In this document: positions 8,308-15,787 of the stretch, one piece after another
How positions within the stretch are numbered: position 1 is the stretch's first letter
Layout of the letters: every line of letters starts with the position of its first letter
NCBI GenBank assembly: GCA_002729015.1
Contig: PBVO01000106.1
Coordinates: 14,272-33,028 of the forward strand
DNA from: Candidatus Poribacteria bacterium
GTDB lineage: Bacteria > Poribacteria > WGA-4E > UBA9662
Length of the DNA stretch: 18,757 nucleotides
Direction: 5' to 3'
Notes under the pieces: model-generated
Told to the model about the DNA's origin: nothing
Databases searched by the model: none
The model's input: only the letters and a program-made list of their open reading frames with translations
Program-made: the position numbers and the translations under genes

Positions 8308-10971
8308 TTAAGAAAGCATCTTCAGGTTAGCTTCTAGTTTTTCTTGTTCATTTTCAAAATCAGCTAACAATTGACGTTTCTGTTCTACTACTTCAATTGG
8401 AGCACGAGAGACAAAATTTTCGTTATCTAATTGTTTTCTGACACCTTGAACTTGTTGATTGACTTTTGCTAGTCGTTTCTGCAACCGTTTTTTTTCTTTC
8501 TCTAGATCAATTACGCCTTCTAAAGGTACATATATGGTTAGTTCGTTGACCACAGCGGTGGCTGCGGCTGTTGGCTTTTCTTGATGTTGAGAAATTGAAA
8601 TTTGCGAAAACTTGGTAAAGGACGATAAATATTGGCTTAAGTGCTTTTGTAAGGTCTGTCTTGTTGCTAGTTTCGGTGCCTGAATCAGTATTTCAACTTG
8701 GCTAGAAGGTGGAACATTCATTTCACCTCTTAAACTACGAATTGCGTCAATAGTGTCCATAATCACCTTCATTTCTCTCGTTGCTGATGAATTCTCCAAG
8801 TCAGGGTCAAACCTGGGATAGGTATCAATCATAATACTAGAACATGAACGCTCCATCGGTAAATTTTGCCAAATTTCCTCGGTAATAAAAGGCATAATTG
8901 GATGCAGAAGTCGCGTAACCCCATCGAGGATTTCAACTGCCACTGACTGTGCCGTCCGCTTAGCAACGGTATCATCAGCGTAGTAGAGTCGTTGCTTAAT
9001 CATCTCCACATACCAATCACAAAATTCATGCCAGATGAACTCATACAAAACATGAGCCGCATCACTGAATCGGAATTGATCCAAGGCTCTTAGTGTATCT
9101 GAAGTTGTTTGATTGAACCGACTACGAATCCAATGATCAGCTAACTGCAAATCACGCTCTTTTTCAGGTAGTAAATGTTCATCGTCTATATTCATTAATA
9201 AAAAGCGAGATGCATTCCAGATTTTGTTGGTGAATCGCTTACCGGCTTCTATTTGATATTCAGGTAAAGGCATGTAAGGGCTAGGAATAGTACAATATAC
9301 AATTGCAAAGCGGAAGGCATCAGCCCCGTAACAGTCAATTGTTTCGACTGGATCAATAGTATTCCCCTTCGATTTACTCATTTTTTGACCGGTTTCATCA
9401 GCAACCAAACCGTGTAAATAGACATGCTGGAACGGAACTTTATCTGTACACTCTAGCCCTAGCATAATCATTCGTGACACCCAGAAAAAAAGTATATCCC
9501 AACCTGTTACCAAAACCGATGTTGGGTAGCAACTGGCGAGTAAGTCGGTTTGCTCTGGCCAACCCATAGTAGAAAATGGCCATAATCCGGAGCTAAACCA
9601 AGTATCTAAGACGTCGGTATCACGATGTATATTTGAAGAACCACAGCCAGAACAAACTGCAGGGTCTTCTAACTCACATGTCAATGCTTCGCAATCGTCA
9701 CAATACCAAATTGGAATTTGATGCCCCCACCATCGTTGCCTAGAAATAGCCCAAGGCTGAATGTTTTCCATCCATTGATGGAAGCGCTTGGTTTCACGCT
9801 CAGGAATGAAAACAATATCACCATTTTTAGAAGCAGATAACGCTCGTTCAGCTAATGGCTTCACGTTGACATACCACTGTGGAGACAAGTATGGCTCAAC
9901 TATATGACCACATCGATCGTGATGCCCCACGGCATGTCGGTGTGGTTCTATTTTGATCAGTTGCCCCGTTTTTTGAAGCCTTTCGACAAGTTTTCTTCGG
10001 GCTGCAAACCTGTCTATGCCTTGGTAGGCATCACCTACGTTTTGGTTCAATGTACCATCATTATTTAAAATATTAATCTGATCTAGTTCATGCCGTTTAC
10101 CAATTTCATAGTCGTTAGGGTCGTGAGCGGGAGTTACCTTCAAGGCACCAGTTCCAGTTTCTAAATCGACGTAATTGTCGGCAATAATTGGGATTTCCCG
10201 TCCTAACACTGGTAGAATAACCGTCTGTCCAATTAGATCTTTATAGCGATTGTCAGATGGGTTGACAGCTACTGCGGTGTCTCCTAACATAGTTTCGGGT
10301 CGAGTAGTGGCAATTTCCAGTACTTTGTTACTATCTTTAATTGGATAAAGTAGATGGTAAAAGTGTCCATCAATTTCACGCGCTTCAACTTCTAAGTCAG
10401 ATACGGCAGTCTGGCAATGAGGACACCAATTCACCATATAGTCTCCACGAAATATTAACCCCTTTTTGAACAATTTCACGAAGGCTGATCGAACTGCTTG
10501 AGACAATCCATCATCCAAAGTAAAACGTTCACGTTCCCAGTCACAAGAACAACCAATCTGTTGTAATTGATCAATGATGCGGCCTCTAGATTCATCTTTC
10601 CATTCCCACATTCGTTGGATAAAATTCTCGCGGCCTAATTCTTGTCTACTAGTACCTTCATCTAGAAGTTTTTGTTCCATGATCAACTCGGTAACAATAC
10701 CAGCATGATCAGTTCCTGGCATCCAGAGCGTATTGAATCCCTGCATTCTTTTCCAGCGAATTAGTGTATCTTGCAGTGTGTTATCTAGGGCGTGCCCAGT
10801 ATGTAGGCTACCTGTAATATTAGGTGGTGGAATCACGATAGAAAATGACGGTTGGTCAGACTGACTTTTGGCTTGAAAATATTTTTTGTCTAACCAGGTT
10901 TGGTACCATTTCTTTTCGATCGTCTTTGGAGTATAAGTTTTGGCAATTTCTGTTTTGCTATTTTCTGGCAT
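8308..10971 (-). CDS. valS: Valine--tRNA ligase
   Basis: An 887-residue class I aminoacyl-tRNA synthetase that charges tRNA-Val; the length is typical for bacterial ValRS. The HIGH-type signature is P48-P-P-N-I-T-G-S-L-H-T-G-H60. The connective peptide editing domain carries T-T-R-P-E-T-M-L-G-D near residue 220. Zinc-type cysteine pairs are visible at C183/C186 and near 424-446 (C-D-D-C and C-S-G-C). KMSKS is at 530-534. The anticodon-binding domain follows, and the C-terminal roughly 70 residues form the ValRS tRNA-binding coiled coil (DLEKEKKRLQKRL). AGGG five bases before ATG 10971 supports the start. The gene precedes the SDR gene. No T-box-like leader is seen in the 140 bases upstream. 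Confidence 0.98.
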   Translation of the reverse strand: MPENSKTEIAKTYTPKTIEKKWYQTWLDKKYFQAKSQSDQPSFSIVIPPPNITGSLHTGHALDNTLQDTLIRWKRMQGFNTLWMPGTDHAGIVTELIMEQKLLDEGTSRQELGRENFIQRMWEWKDESRGRIIDQLQQIGCSCDWERERFTLDDGLSQAVRSAFVKLFKKGLIFRGDYMVNWCPHCQTAVSDLEVEAREIDGHFYHLLYPIKDSNKVLEIATTRPETMLGDTAVAVNPSDNRYKDLIGQTVILPVLGREIPIIADNYVDLETGTGALKVTPAHDPNDYEIGKRHELDQINILNNDGTLNQNVGDAYQGIDRFAARRKLVERLQKTGQLIKIEPHRHAVGHHDRCGHIVEPYLSPQWYVNVKPLAERALSASKNGDIVFIPERETKRFHQWMENIQPWAISRQRWWGHQIPIWYCDDCEALTCELEDPAVCSGCGSSNIHRDTDVLDTWFSSGLWPFSTMGWPEQTDLLASCYPTSVLVTGWDILFFWVSRMIMLGLECTDKVPFQHVYLHGLVADETGQKMSKSKGNTIDPVETIDCYGADAFRFAIVYCTIPSPYMPLPEYQIEAGKRFTNKIWNASRFLLMNIDDEHLLPEKERDLQLADHWIRSRFNQTTSDTLRALDQFRFSDAAHVLYEFIWHEFCDWYVEMIKQRLYYADDTVAKRTAQSVAVEILDGVTRLLHPIMPFITEEIWQNLPMERSCSSIMIDTYPRFDPDLENSSATREMKVIMDTIDAIRSLRGEMNVPPSSQVEILIQAPKLATRQTLQKHLSQYLSSFTKFSQISISQHQEKPTAAATAVVNELTIYVPLEGVIDLEKEKKRLQKRLAKVNQQVQGVRKQLDNENFVSRAPIEVVEQKRQLLADFENEQEKLEANLKMLS

Positions 10972-11062
10972 AGTAACCCTGTTCGCCTTCTATGTTATTT
11001 ATCTGAACTATTATCATTTGGTTTGTTTATGAGCAACTAACTCAATTTACTACTGACGCTGA

Positions 11063-11080
11063 GTGAATATAATAATTCAC
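11063..11080. repeat. Short inverted repeat upstream of valS
   Basis: GTGAAT, six bases (ATAATA), then ATTCAC form a perfect six-base-pair inverted repeat. It lies between the valS start and the HD-gene stop, about 90 bases before the valS ATG. It could be an operator, or a weak hairpin at the end of the HD operon transcript. No T-run follows on either strand. Confidence 0.4.
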
Positions 11081-11113
11081 AAAATCGAGCTAGAAATAAA
11101 CAGGTGTCAAAGC

Positions 11114-11752
11114 TTAAGCTAGTAAACGACCATTTTTAACCGCTTGCTGGATCATGATTTCAGCTTGTTGCCAAAGTACAGCTGATCCATCTTCGATTGG
11201 CTGGCAGCGTATCATCACTTGCTCTTTACTAATTTTGTGTTCTTGCCAACGTGAACCACCAGCGACAGTGTGTTGTAACAACGGTAAAAATCGGTCTAAA
11301 GCGTTGGCGAACTGCGCTTCAGGTGTTTCTCTATCCTCAAACTCTTTCCACAGAGTATAGTAATTTTGGCCTTGTTCTGTTGGTAGCAAGCCGAATATAC
11401 GATTAGCCGCTTTTGCCTCACGCTCAGCTTTATCTTGGTTAGCAAAGACATCGTGACAATAGGTATCCCCAGCATCAATTTCTACAAGATCGTGGACTAG
11501 TAACATCTGTATTGTTCTAGTTAAGTCTATTGACTCATTAGCGTACTCAACAAGAGTGACTGCCATCAATGCTAAGTGCCAGCTATGTTCCGCGGTGTTT
11601 TCCAACCGATTACCACTACAAAGTGAGTTCTGGCGAATAATCTCCTTTAGCTGGTCAATCTCGCTTACAAAATCTATCTGCTGTTTTAATCGAAATAATT
11701 GATCAACTGGTTTGATGATTTTCGTCCTCCGTGATTTGTAGATTGACTTCAA
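11114..11752 (-). CDS. HD-domain phosphohydrolase, YfbR/HDDC2-like 5'-deoxynucleotidase
   Basis: About 212 residues from the nearest conventional in-frame start (TTG 11752). The HD metal-binding quartet is visible in this numbering: His56 (E-H-S-W-H), His87-Asp88 (H-D-L-V-E-I-D-A-G-D) and Asp153 (A-L-D-R-F). Family members dephosphorylate deoxyribonucleoside 5'-monophosphates; the cellular role is nucleotide-pool cleaning (family knowledge). The open frame extends to 11857 inside the dioxygenase gene, but that stretch is not family-like. A strong GGAGG at 11726-11730 sits six bases before an in-frame ATC at 11719. That start would give MIKPVDQLFRLKQQIDF, which fits the family N-terminus better than the TTG. 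It overlaps the end of the upstream PhyH gene and is the last gene of that operon. Confidence 0.85.
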   Translation of the reverse strand: MKSIYKSRRTKIIKPVDQLFRLKQQIDFVSEIDQLKEIIRQNSLCSGNRLENTAEHSWHLALMAVTLVEYANESIDLTRTIQMLLVHDLVEIDAGDTYCHDVFANQDKAEREAKAANRIFGLLPTEQGQNYYTLWKEFEDRETPEAQFANALDRFLPLLQHTVAGGSRWQEHKISKEQVMIRCQPIEDGSAVLWQQAEIMIQQAVKNGRLLA

Positions 11753-12491
11753 CCAGTTCTTGGATATCACTACGATAAACCCAGGTACCTTGACCGACAT
11801 AATGAATTGCAAAAGCTCGCCGATACTTACTTGGTGATAAGTTGGCATAAGAACCATGGATTGTTAGCCCTGTAAAAAAAACACCACCGCCTGCTGGTAC
11901 CGACAAATGTTTTATGTCCATTTGCTCTAAGTCATCCATTTCAAAGGAACACAGTTCTTCAGACCATTTTTTACCATCAGGAGAACTCATGTCGTAGGTT
12001 TGCACCCAACTGACGTGCTCATCAGTATTCTGATTATGATGCGCTTTTTTTAACCCACTTTGATGACTATTGGCGACTATACAAAGTCCACCATTCTCGG
12101 AACTGGTATCATCCAGAGCCAACCAGCAGGCCATCAATGTGTTTGGCTCATTAGGGATATAAAGCGTATCTTGGTGAAGAGCAACACCAGGAGAGGCTGA
12201 GTCTAATTCACCAAGAGGAGCCTTAGGAAGGTACATAGTTTGTACAATCATGGGTTTAGTTTCCAAGAGTTGAGCAGCATATGCGGATACTTTAGGATGA
12301 TGTGCTAAATAAGCCCATTGTGGATCAACAACATGTGTTCTTAAGCCTAAGCGCTTCTTATTTGGCTTCTCTTCGTTTTGTAAGAATGTGTTGATCTCAG
12401 TCGAAGTCAACAGATCAGGAACAACTAAATAGCCCATATCCTTATAGGACTGAACTTGTTGATTGCTAAGTTTCTGGTTGAGCGTTGTCAT
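11703..12491 (-). CDS. Phytanoyl-CoA dioxygenase (PhyH) family Fe(II)/2-oxoglutarate oxygenase
   Basis: A 262-residue protein with the double-stranded beta-helix fold expected of PhyH. The iron-binding triad is His106-x-Asp108 (L-H-Q-D-T-L-Y) and His212 (T-I-H-G-S-Y). Arg224 or Arg225, in the S-P-x-K-Y-R-R-A segment, is the likely 2-oxoglutarate carboxylate ligand. The flanking N-G-G-L-C-I-V and R-A-F-A-I-H-Y strands are typical. The family hydroxylates lipids, small metabolites or natural products; the substrate here is unknown. The ATG is 11 bases after the stop of the TIM-barrel gene and lacks a clear Shine-Dalgarno, which points to translational coupling. It overlaps the HD gene downstream. 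Confidence 0.92.
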   Translation of the reverse strand: MTTLNQKLSNQQVQSYKDMGYLVVPDLLTSTEINTFLQNEEKPNKKRLGLRTHVVDPQWAYLAHHPKVSAYAAQLLETKPMIVQTMYLPKAPLGELDSASPGVALHQDTLYIPNEPNTLMACWLALDDTSSENGGLCIVANSHQSGLKKAHHNQNTDEHVSWVQTYDMSSPDGKKWSEELCSFEMDDLEQMDIKHLSVPAGGGVFFTGLTIHGSYANLSPSKYRRAFAIHYVGQGTWVYRSDIQELVEVNLQITEDENHQTS

Positions 12492-12502
12492 TCTGATTAA
12501 AT

Positions 12503-13297
12503 TTAGTTTTTGATTAAAAACGTCAAGTATTCGTATGCTTGCCTGACATACAAAGGTAGATTTTCATGGTCAATTACTTCTAATTCTAACGCCAACGCCC
12601 CTTGATAGTTGATCGACCGAAGTTCATCAATTAGGCCAGGTAGATCAACATCACCCTCTCCAATCGGTACCGACTGTGCCCCTACCGTATCCTTTAGATG
12701 AACATTATAGATTTTATCTGCGTACTGACCAATCAGAGCCTTCCAATTCACATTAGCGGCATGAAAGTGGCCAGTGTCAACGGTTATGCCGATCTGGGGC
12801 GAGTTTATTTCAGAAAAAATAAAATCAAAATCTTCAGCATCTTGAAACTGAGAATTGAGATGAGGTTCCAAACCGATCCTAATCGGTCTGTTTTCGATCA
12901 AATGGCTTAATTTTTTTAATCCAGCAACAGAAGCATCTAATCCGTTTTCAACGCGTTTCCCACCAGAAAAAACTAACAGGGGGCAACCCAACTCAATAGC
13001 AGCCTCAACATTGAGCATCAAATCGTCAATAGCTTCTTCAGCAGCCTCAGTAGAATCAGTGGGAATACCAAAAGCATACAATTCAGTAATATGAGTTAAC
13101 CCTACCGAATTAGCTCGTTTGAGCAAATCTGGAATATCCATTTGCTTGATAGCTTTTCGAGTCCAAGTCAGCGGTCCAGCAATCCCCCAATGGGAAAAAC
13201 CTACCTTTGGAGCATGTTCCAATGTTTCCAAAATTTCATCTTTACCTGGTTGTCTCAGGGCACAAGTAGTACAAGATAGAATCACACCAAACCTCAA
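12503..13297 (-). CDS. Sugar phosphate isomerase/epimerase (xylose-isomerase-like TIM barrel)
   Basis: A 264-residue AP-endonuclease-2/xylose-isomerase-like TIM barrel. Likely metal ligands at the barrel mouth are Glu144 (I-G-L-E-P-H), Asp174 (T-V-D-T-G-H), His200 (N-V-H-L-K-D) and Glu238 (L-A-L-E-L-E). Such enzymes isomerise or epimerise sugars or sugar acids; the substrate cannot be named. The start is TTG 13297, with family-like L-R-F-G-V-I-L. An in-frame stop lies about 30 bases upstream, and there is no Shine-Dalgarno. The promoter described separately places transcription start only about nine bases before the TTG, so translation is probably near-leaderless. First gene of the PhyH/HD operon. 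Confidence 0.9.
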   Translation of the reverse strand: MRFGVILSCTTCALRQPGKDEILETLEHAPKVGFSHWGIAGPLTWTRKAIKQMDIPDLLKRANSVGLTHITELYAFGIPTDSTEAAEEAIDDLMLNVEAAIELGCPLLVFSGGKRVENGLDASVAGLKKLSHLIENRPIRIGLEPHLNSQFQDAEDFDFIFSEINSPQIGITVDTGHFHAANVNWKALIGQYADKIYNVHLKDTVGAQSVPIGEGDVDLPGLIDELRSINYQGALALELEVIDHENLPLYVRQAYEYLTFLIKN

Positions 13298-13312
13298 TTT
13301 ACTTTGACCATG

Positions 13313-13341
13313 ATTATAAATAGGCTATACCTCATTGTCAA
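13313..13341 (-). promoter_or_regulatory. Consensus sigma-70 promoter of the TIM-barrel/PhyH/HD operon
   Basis: On the minus strand TTGACA (13336-13341) is followed by exactly 17 bases and TATAAT (13313-13318). Both hexamers are perfect matches. Only 15 bases separate the -10 box from the TTG start codon at 13297, so the expected leader is about eight to ten bases. Confidence 0.85.
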
Positions 13342-13794
13342 GCGACGAGACAGCTGAAAGTCGCTTCACAAAAAGAAACATTCGCTTGTAAATCAGGGAA
13401 ATTCTATTTGGCATTCTAGCAAACCTAATTCAATTATTCTCCTGGATCTGAGCTAATTAGACAGAAATATTTATTGGACTTATTTTTGTTTAATTAACAA
13501 TCGAAGGACGGAGAGAGTATACAAATATGACAAATTGAATAGGTAAAAGGCTAATTCATCAAGAATTTTATATCGACGAGGAAAACAATAGTCTAGACGT
13601 TAAGAAAGATTTGTAAACAATAACATCAGTATAGACTAGGTAGGGAAAATAAGGAATGCTCAAGAACAAATAATTTGGAAACTATTTAGATTTAACAATG
13701 AATGGTAAAACACTGTACTCTACACACAAGAATGAGAGTAGTAGGACTCTAGTAGGTCTGGGTCAGTTAACAGAATAATAAAAGTAAGTGAGAT

Positions 13795-13818
13795 TACTAA
13801 TTTTTTATAAAATTAGTA
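13795..13818. repeat. Perfect 10-bp AT-rich inverted repeat
   Basis: TACTAATTTT, a TTAT loop, then AAAATTAGTA. The stem is perfect over ten pairs but only two are G-C, and no clear U-tract follows. It is more like an operator or cruciform-type palindrome than a terminator. Confidence 0.5.
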
Positions 13819-14028
13819 TCATCTTTACTATTAACATTATAAGCCTAGAGTTCAAAAACAACGAATATTTTTGGATTTTACCCAAAGATATAAGGGGTAA
13901 CCAAGTCCATACGATTCAAACTAAATTGGTTATTTTCTTAAGTACAGAATTTGATGGAAACTAATTGTCAGGTTACCAAGATTTACAACTCAATTCTTTA
14001 AAAAATCTTTGAATAAGACGATGCAGAC

Positions 14029-14081
14029 GTTGACAAAGGAAGAACTAGCTAACTCACCCTGTTAGCTTTCCTTTTGCCAAC
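14029..14081. repeat. Long imperfect hairpin in the non-coding stretch
   Basis: The pairing runs GTTG/CAAC, then CAAAGGAA with TTCCTTTTG (one bulged T), then a five-base one-sided bulge, then AGCTAAC/GTTAGCT around the loop TCACCCT (14054-14060). About 19 pairs form over 53 bases. No gene is adjacent and no T-run follows on the plus strand. Function unknown. Confidence 0.5.
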
Positions 14082-14307
14082 ATCCACTGGTTACCATCGA
14101 AAAGTTTTTTAACTTGAAGTAAAAGTCTATGTTTTTGCCAGAATAGATTTACAACTAATGGATATCTCAACCTGATTTCAACCGCCAAGAATCGACACCT
14201 GTTTAAGATATGAAGTTCGGCAAAAAGCTTAGATTGTTGAAACGAAGTTAGTTGATTTTCACTGGTAAGAATTCACGTAATTCCACGTCTACCTTAAACG
14301 GAAAAAC

Positions 14308-14784
14308 CTACTTCTCAGCTTCTGGGTAATACGTAGCTAAGGCTTCGATACTCTGTTTCAAAGCTGTTGCATGCTCTTTATCAGCATTTTGCTTAGCTTT
14401 CATAGCAGCCAAGATAACCCCATGGTGCTTAACAAGTCGTTCGGTATAATCTTCTTGGGTAGGCTTAATTCTCTGAGTCATAAAATAGTCAGATATGGTA
14501 GAGATGATATTCTGACTATGAGTTTCTTTATTCGTTACCCAACGAGAGATTTGATTTAGTGATTGAGCATCAGAATGGCCAGATAACTCTTCAATGGATT
14601 TGGTAGACTTGATTACAGTATCCGCATCTTCCAACATTGATTGAATTCGTGAATAATCATCGTAGATTCCACAGGGGATTTGGCAATGAGCATGAACCAC
14701 CTGATAGATCCCTTGAGGCAAACCTAATCCTAGACTTACCAAGGTACAAGTAAGAAATAACACCACATATCGATAGCTTTTCAT
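14308..14784 (-). CDS. sodN: Exported nickel superoxide dismutase
   Basis: A 158-residue Ni-SOD precursor that dismutates superoxide to hydrogen peroxide and oxygen. The nickel hook H33-C-Q-I-P-C-G-I-Y41 matches the family HCxxPCGxY signature, with His1, Cys2 and Cys6 of the mature protein as ligands. In front is a Sec-type signal peptide: M-K-S-Y-R-Y, a hydrophobic core at residues about 7-22, then V-H-A32 directly before H33. Signal peptidase cleavage there would expose the essential N-terminal histidine without a dedicated protease; no SodX-like gene is nearby. Mature position 3 is Gln instead of the common Asp. The rest is the expected helical bundle. GGAG seven bases before the ATG supports the start. 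An extended -10 (TGTTATAAT, near 14923-14931 minus) could be its promoter, with a leader of about 130 bases. Confidence 0.9.
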   Translation of the reverse strand: MKSYRYVVLFLTCTLVSLGLGLPQGIYQVVHAHCQIPCGIYDDYSRIQSMLEDADTVIKSTKSIEELSGHSDAQSLNQISRWVTNKETHSQNIISTISDYFMTQRIKPTQEDYTERLVKHHGVILAAMKAKQNADKEHATALKQSIEALATYYPEAEK

Positions 14785-15070
14785 ATTTAATCTCCGTCGT
14801 TTGTTTTTGTAAATTCATTTTGTGAAGTAGATTTTTTCAAAACAGTTTATCCTAAGATTATGACTAGTTAGTGAACTAGGCATGTGATAAGTCTACGGAC
14901 GAAACTCAATTGGGGCATCTAAATTATAACACAGCACTTAGAGTTTTTTACCTCAATCTGGAAAATTGGTAAAGCCTACAATGCGACAAAACGACATCAT
15001 TAGAATTAAATGCAGGTATTGCTAGACGTGTAAATTATTCTTCATTGATCTGCAGGTTTATCCTTTGCTA
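14785..15070. other. Divergent intergenic region between sodN and the 15175 gene
   Basis: No gene is seen. The left part should carry sodN promoter elements (a possible extended -10 on the minus strand near 14923-14931). The right edge leads into the promoter at 15071. No tRNA, repeat array or strong hairpin was found by eye. Confidence 0.5.
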
Positions 15071-15099
15071 TTGACAGGTAATAATAGCTTTGATAGAAT
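15071..15099 (+). promoter_or_regulatory. Near-consensus sigma-70 promoter of the unknown gene/selenoprotein operon
   Basis: TTGACA (15071-15076), exactly 17 bases, then TAGAAT (15094-15099). Expected transcription start is near 15106, giving a leader of about 70 bases before ATG 15175. Confidence 0.8.
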
Positions 15100-15174
15100 T
15101 CTCCCTTGGCATGTCCCATATGATCTTGTTCGACACAAAAGGACAAAACAGAATTAACTGACTGAAGGAATGTT

Positions 15175-15780
15175 ATGTACCAAGAATATACAGTTCGGAT
15201 ACAAGAAATCGTTGATCAGTTAAGATCCAGAAACCCCTTACCTAGCTTAGAAACTGACTCAGTTTGGGATCAAGAGATCATTGATCTAATCCAGAATGTT
15301 TCTCTAAGTGATTTATTTGAGGGGCTCTCTGTTAGCAACAATGATTCTAGTAAATGTGTTCAGAGTGGCTTACTACTCTGGGCCGATGCGCTAGATGCGT
15401 CACATGATATTTCTCAGCACATCCAAACCCAGACTGGTAGTTACTGGCATGCTATCATGCACAGAAGAGAACCAGACTATAGTAACTCTAAGTACTGGTT
15501 CGGTCGAGTAGGCGATCACCCAATTTTTCCTCAGTTGCGGCAAGAAGCTATCGAAACATTAGCTGAATTTGATGATAAACCTGTAGTACTGTCTGAAATT
15601 GAGGATACAATCAAAAACAAAAGTGATTGGGATCCTTTTAAATTTGTGGATTGGTGTCAGTTAGCTAACAGTTCAGATAGCCAGAAAATCCCACCTGCTC
15701 TAGTTAATTGGTTACAAAAACTACAAGTTGTAGAATTTAGTAACCTACTAGAGTATTCTTTTCAGCAATCACTTGCATAG
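15175..15780 (+). CDS. Conserved protein of unknown function with a WHAIMHRREPDYSNSKYWF-type motif
   Basis: A 201-residue soluble, helix-rich protein with no signal peptide or membrane segment. Its most striking part is residues 89-115: S-Y-W-H-A-I-M-H-R-R-E-P-D-Y, then a S-K-Y-W-F segment and V-G-D-H-P. The clustered His, Arg, Glu, Asp and Trp residues look like an active or binding site. I recall similar uncharacterised proteins in planctomycete and acidobacterial genomes, but could not check. AAGGA five bases before ATG 15175 supports the start, and a strong promoter lies upstream. The selenoprotein gene begins seven bases after the stop, so the two are almost certainly co-transcribed and may act together (inference). 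No function should be assigned. Confidence 0.85.
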   Translation: MYQEYTVRIQEIVDQLRSRNPLPSLETDSVWDQEIIDLIQNVSLSDLFEGLSVSNNDSSKCVQSGLLLWADALDASHDISQHIQTQTGSYWHAIMHRREPDYSNSKYWFGRVGDHPIFPQLRQEAIETLAEFDDKPVVLSEIEDTIKNKSDWDPFKFVDWCQLANSSDSQKIPPALVNWLQKLQVVEFSNLLEYSFQQSLA

Positions 15781-15787
15781 GTTGGTC

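Larger units (their letters stand above)
13342..14307. other. Non-coding AT-rich stretch of about 970 bases
   Basis: No open frame with a start and coding-like composition is seen on either strand, and no tRNA- or rRNA-like sequence is recognised. It separates the operon promoter from the 3' end of the Ni-SOD gene. The only structures noted are two inverted repeats (13795-13818 and 14029-14081) and scattered GGTTACC/GGTAACC words. It could be decayed coding DNA or hold an RNA gene. Confidence 0.55.

Noticed and set aside
10972..11113. T-box or other amino-acid riboswitch before valS
   Set aside because: No specifier hairpin, T-box core or terminator/antiterminator pair is visible; only a small inverted repeat is present.
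11720..11857. N-terminal extension of the HD protein to ATG/GTG near 11857
   Set aside because: It lies within the PhyH coding sequence, has no family similarity and no Shine-Dalgarno.
13342..14307. CRISPR array or tandem repeat
   Set aside because: No regularly spaced repeats were found, only isolated GGTTACC-type words and two hairpins.
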